NCBI GenBank assembly: GCA_947447265.1 | Contig: CANFKC010000019.1 | Coordinates: 1-64,000, forward strand | Direction of reading: 5' to 3' | Source: Chitinophagaceae bacterium | GTDB lineage: Bacteria; Bacteroidota; Bacteroidia; Chitinophagales; Chitinophagaceae | DNA length: 64,000 nt | Shown here: positions 61,334 through 64,000 of the stretch, in pieces | Numbering within the stretch: the first letter of the stretch is position 1 | Layout: each line of letters starts with the position of its first letter | Notes under the pieces: generated by a model | What the model was told of the DNA's origin: nothing | Database searches by the model: none | The model's input: only the letters and a program-made list of their open reading frames with translations | Made by a program: the position numbers and the translations under genes

Positions 61334-61687
61334 TTAGTGAACTCCATCTCCTTTGGCAAGCTTTCTTACTTCTACCGTGTTGCCATCTCCTTGCAGTACA
61401 GGGCTGCCTTTAGCAAATTCCACAGCCTCTTCTACTGAATCGGCTTTAACAATAACGTAGCCACCCAGCGTTTCTTTTATTTCGCCGAAAGGCCCATTGG
61501 TAACTACACCATTGTGGCGCACCACCTTGCTGTCATCGAACTGCAGACCGTTGCCGCCTACAAATTTGTTTTGCCCCGCAATGCCTTCTATCCATTCCAT
61601 GGTTTGTTTCATCCAGATCTGCATTTGTTCCGGCGATGCGATCTTGCCGCCATCTTGGTGCCTGAAAATCAACATGAATTCATTCAT
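61334..61687 (-). CDS. YciI/DGPF domain protein
   Basis: A 117-residue protein with a ferredoxin-like fold. MNEFMLIFRHQDGGKIASPEQMQIWMKQTMEWIEGI is followed by the DGPF-like motif VTNGPFGEIKETLGGY (~residue 63-77). Family members accompany ECF42 sigma factors and may serve as enzymes or input. It lies between SRPBCC and sigma genes. Confidence 0.92.
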   Translation of the reverse strand: MNEFMLIFRHQDGGKIASPEQMQIWMKQTMEWIEGIAGQNKFVGGNGLQFDDSKVVRHNGVVTNGPFGEIKETLGGYVIVKADSVEEAVEFAKGSPVLQGDGNTVEVRKLAKGDGVH

Positions 61688-61811
61688 AATTGTCTGTTTT
61701 AAGGTTGTTTTTATTTGGTTACACTACTATAACAAACAAACCTTTCTGAATAGGACATTGAGCTCATGAAAAATCTACCGCACCGTGGCGATGGGTCTTT
61801 TCCCGTTTGGC

Positions 61812-62237
61812 TTAATTGTTTTCAGTATACTTTTTAAAGTTATTCAGTATTGCCTGCCAGCCTCCTTGCTGTAATTCGAGCGAATTCTCGTTTTCCGGCT
61901 CAAAGTTTTCAACTACCCTGGTAGTTTGGCCCTCACCGGAAAAGCGCACGTTCATTTTCCTGCCATCGCCCATAGTCGATTCCAGGTATTCGTTTTCGAT
62001 AACAGCATCGTGGGTGCCGCCGAAATCAAAACCCATGCTGCCATCTTTAGCTTCCATGCGTGATGAGAATTTTCCGCCCGGCCTTACGTCATTTGTTGCC
62101 GTAGGGGTGTGCCAGTCGTCTGATGCGCTGTTCCACTTTGTAATGTGTTCAGGCTTAGTCCAGTATTCCCAAACCTTTGTGGCTGGTGCAGCAATCGTCG
62201 CTTCAACCGTTATCATTTTTTTGCCCTGATTTTCCAT
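61812..62237 (-). CDS. SRPBCC (AHSA1-like) family protein
   Basis: This 141-residue START/Bet v1-like fold protein has ITVEATIAAPATKVWEYWTKPEHITKWNSASDDWHTPTAT near the N-terminus and WQAILNNFKKYTE at the end. It binds hydrophobic ligands or acts with Hsp90-type partners. It is first gene of the SRPBCC-YciI-sigma set, and such genes are common ECF42 neighbours. A -7 element TATATTTG (62263-62270, minus) lies upstream. Confidence 0.9.
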   Translation of the reverse strand: MENQGKKMITVEATIAAPATKVWEYWTKPEHITKWNSASDDWHTPTATNDVRPGGKFSSRMEAKDGSMGFDFGGTHDAVIENEYLESTMGDGRKMNVRFSGEGQTTRVVENFEPENENSLELQQGGWQAILNNFKKYTENN

Positions 62238-62262
62238 ATCTATCGCTTTGGTGTTTTTAATG

Positions 62263-62270
62263 CAAATATA
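62263..62270 (-). promoter_or_regulatory. -7 element (TATATTTG) of the SRPBCC operon
   Basis: Exact TAnnTTTG on the minus strand, about 26 bases before ATG 62237. No -33 TTG at the usual spacing, which would fit a regulated or ECF-dependent promoter. Confidence 0.45.
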
Positions 62271-62429
62271 GGTTACGCTCCCTTAGCTGTGCAGGTATCC
62301 GGCCGACAAAAAGAGGGGTAAATCGCGACAATAAAATTTGTGGTTTAAATTATAAATATACTGGGCGCTATAGCCATACCTTTATGTAGTTTTAGAATAG
62401 TACTAATGCATAGTTCAAGATACCAATAA

Positions 62430-64000
62430 ATGAGTAGAAGTTTCTCTTTTCTGCCACGCGGTGGCAGTGAAATGGCAGATCTGATTAAACGTTACGATTG
62501 GGATAATACCTCACTTGGCGGCCCGGAAAAATGGCCTCAGAGTTTGCGTACTACCCTGAGTATCATGCTCCACTCAAAATTTCCGATGTTTTTATTTTGG
62601 GGAGAAGATGCTATCTGCTTTTACAACGACGCTTACCGGCCCAGCCTTGGCAACAATGGCAAGCATCCCGGCGCGCTCGGGAACAAGGGTATAGATGTCT
62701 GGCCCGAGATATGGGATTTTATAGGTCCGCTTATAACAGATGTGCGCAGGGGAGAAGAGGCGAAATGGATAGTGGATGAACTTTTGCCTATATACCGCAA
62801 CGGGCAGATGGAGGATATTTACTGGACCTTCTGCTACAGCCCGGTAATAGAAGACAGTGGTAATATAGCGGGCGTAATTGTGGTATGCAGTGAAACTACC
62901 CATCAGGTATATACTGAAATAAAGTTGAAGGAATATGACCAGCGATTTGAGAACCTGGTAAAAGGGTCGCCGGTGGGCATTGTTGTTTTAGTGGGCGAAG
63001 AAATGCGTGTAGATCTGGCCAATGAAATTTATGCCAGACTCATATATAGGGAAGCAGATGAAATTATTGGTAAACCATTGTTCAGCTTTATACCGGAATT
63101 GACAGATCCTTTTTTAGGTATGTTAAATGAGGTGCGCACTACTGGTGTTCCACTTCATTTGTATGAGCGCCCTTATTTTTTATATGTTAATGGAGAGAAA
63201 ATTGACAGGTATGTTAATGTCGTTTATCAACCCTACCGCAACATAAAAGGTGAGATTATAGGCGTACTGGCGCTATGCAGCGACGTTACCGAACAGGTTA
63301 CTGCAAGACATAAAATAGAGCAGGCTGAACTGAGGGCGAGGCTTGCGATAGATTCGGCAAACCTGGGTACTTACGAGGTAGATCTTTTGACCAATGACTT
63401 GAAACGTTCGGATAGATTTAATGAAATTTGGGGCTTGGAAGCGAATGCTCCCAGGGCTTCTTTTGCAAAACTGATTCATCCTGACGACCTTGAAATAAGG
63501 AATAGGGCGCACGAAAAAGCTATTGAAACTGGGCTTTTAGCCTATGAGGCAAGATTATTAAGGAAGGATGGCGCAATACACTGGATAAAAGCCAGTGGCA
63601 GAATATTATTCGATGTAGACCGGCATCCCGTGGCAATACTGGGGGTTGTACAAGATATAACGGAACAGAAGCAATTTGCTGCACAGCTTGCCGAACTAGT
63701 AAAGGAGAGGACTATAGCACTGCAACGGTCTAATGAGGACCTGCAACAATTTGCCCATGTGGCCAGCCACGACCTTAAAGAACCAGTAAGGAAAATAAAA
63801 ATTTTTGCCAACAGGCTGCAGGACGATCTGGACGGCAACCTTTCAGATAAAAGCAAGGGATATCTTGATAAGATACAAAGCGCTACCGACCGGATGTATA
63901 AAATGATAGAAGGTGTGCTGGCGTATTCGGAGATCAATACACCGGGACAAAAAACAGAGCCGGTTGACCTGGACACAGTGATAAGCAATATTGAAGATGA
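62430..64000 (+). CDS. Multi-PAS sensor histidine kinase (3' end outside window)
   Basis: The open frame runs from ATG 62430 to the window edge, 523 complete codons. Residues ~1-165 form a PAS-like N-terminal unit (LIKRYDWDNTSLGGPEKWP.., FPMFLFWGEDAICFYNDAY). A second PAS domain spans ~170-290 and a third, with PAC, ~300-415 (IHPDDLEIRNRAHEKAI..WIKASGRILFD). A short coiled coil leads to the HisKA box FAHVASHDLKEPVRKI with His447. The HATPase region is cut off. No transmembrane helix is seen, so it is a cytosolic kinase that senses light, redox or a small ligand by PAS folds. Confidence 0.9.
   Translation, partial: MSRSFSFLPRGGSEMADLIKRYDWDNTSLGGPEKWPQSLRTTLSIMLHSKFPMFLFWGEDAICFYNDAYRPSLGNNGKHPGALGNKGIDVWPEIWDFIGPLITDVRRGEEAKWIVDELLPIYRNGQMEDIYWTFCYSPVIEDSGNIAGVIVVCSETTHQVYTEIKLKEYDQRFENLVKGSPVGIVVLVGEEMRVDLANEIYARLIYREADEIIGKPLFSFIPELTDPFLGMLNEVRTTGVPLHLYERPYFLYVNGEKIDRYVNVVYQPYRNIKGEIIGVLALCSDVTEQVTARHKIEQAELRARLAIDSANLGTYEVDLLTNDLKRSDRFNEIWGLEANAPRASFAKLIHPDDLEIRNRAHEKAIETGLLAYEARLLRKDGAIHWIKASGRILFDVDRHPVAILGVVQDITEQKQFAAQLAELVKERTIALQRSNEDLQQFAHVASHDLKEPVRKIKIFANRLQDDLDGNLSDKSKGYLDKIQSATDRMYKMIEGVLAYSEINTPGQKTEPVDLDTVISNIED

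Noticed and set aside
61816-62229. Plus-strand frame opposite the SRPBCC gene
   Set aside because: Complementary to a clear START-fold protein; composition typical of a shadow.
1-64000. tRNA, rRNA, riboswitch, CRISPR, IS or phage elements
   Set aside because: Looked through intergenic regions on both strands; found no clover-leaf, rRNA, known riboswitch core, transposase or integrase.

Overview
This window comes from a bacterium of the phylum Bacteroidota, most likely a soil or freshwater member of the Chitinophagaceae or a close relative. Four observations support this. Several secreted proteins end in type IX secretion (T9SS) type A sorting domains (4495, 6968, 17000, 23393 and 55178). There are a PorV/PorQ-like protein, a TonB receptor with an N-terminal carboxypeptidase-like domain, and a DUF4249 lipoprotein. 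Shine-Dalgarno sequences are generally absent. Many genes are preceded by the phylum's -7 promoter motif TAnnTTTG, with a TTG about 18-24 bases upstream. I see no rRNA, tRNA, CRISPR array, transposase or phage gene.

Layout. 1-2015: a hairpin-rich repeat, an SMI1/KNR4-fold protein and an unrecognised protein. 2191-9418: a secreted prolyl oligopeptidase followed by two tandem, paralogous M43-type metalloproteases exported by T9SS. 9575-14460: an FtsE-like ATPase, two glycosyltransferases, a hotdog thioesterase and a saccharopine dehydrogenase-family enzyme. 14671-20440: accessory genes (DUF4272 lipoprotein, hypotheticals, a four-repeat NHL protein), then a radical SAM enzyme and a small lipoprotein. 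20646-22758: a sterol desaturase-family membrane enzyme, ribosome recycling factor and, divergently, an IscA-type Fe-S protein. 22759-33370: a regulatory region with a LytTR-like direct repeat and a 34-codon membrane microORF, then a 3325-residue surface protein. 33516-38468: DUF4249 lipoprotein, thioredoxin reductase, enoyl-CoA hydratase, rsmA and a 2-hydroxyacid dehydrogenase.

38678-47693 is an operon-like trio: TonB-dependent receptor, 1333-residue exported protein and PorV-like barrel. I consider it the best candidate in the window for an uncharacterised surface or secretion module. 47807-49796 holds greA with a terminator in its leader, a HIT protein, and a translationally coupled pair (SAM hydroxide adenosyltransferase and ABM monooxygenase). 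49892-56287 is mostly hypothetical envelope proteins, with a structured 430-base gap at 53123-53554. 56625-59224 is a four-gene operon (His-rich protein, polytopic membrane protein, histidine kinase, NarL-type regulator) behind two palindromic operator-like sites. 59230-62237 has a TPR protein and an SRPBCC-YciI-ECF sigma operon of the ECF42 type. A multi-PAS histidine kinase runs off the right edge.

Many products act at the cell surface or outside the cell. I count eight or more predicted exported proteins, consistent with a polymer-degrading, surface-active lifestyle, although no polysaccharide-utilisation locus is present. All functional calls rest on reading motifs and translations; no database search was run.
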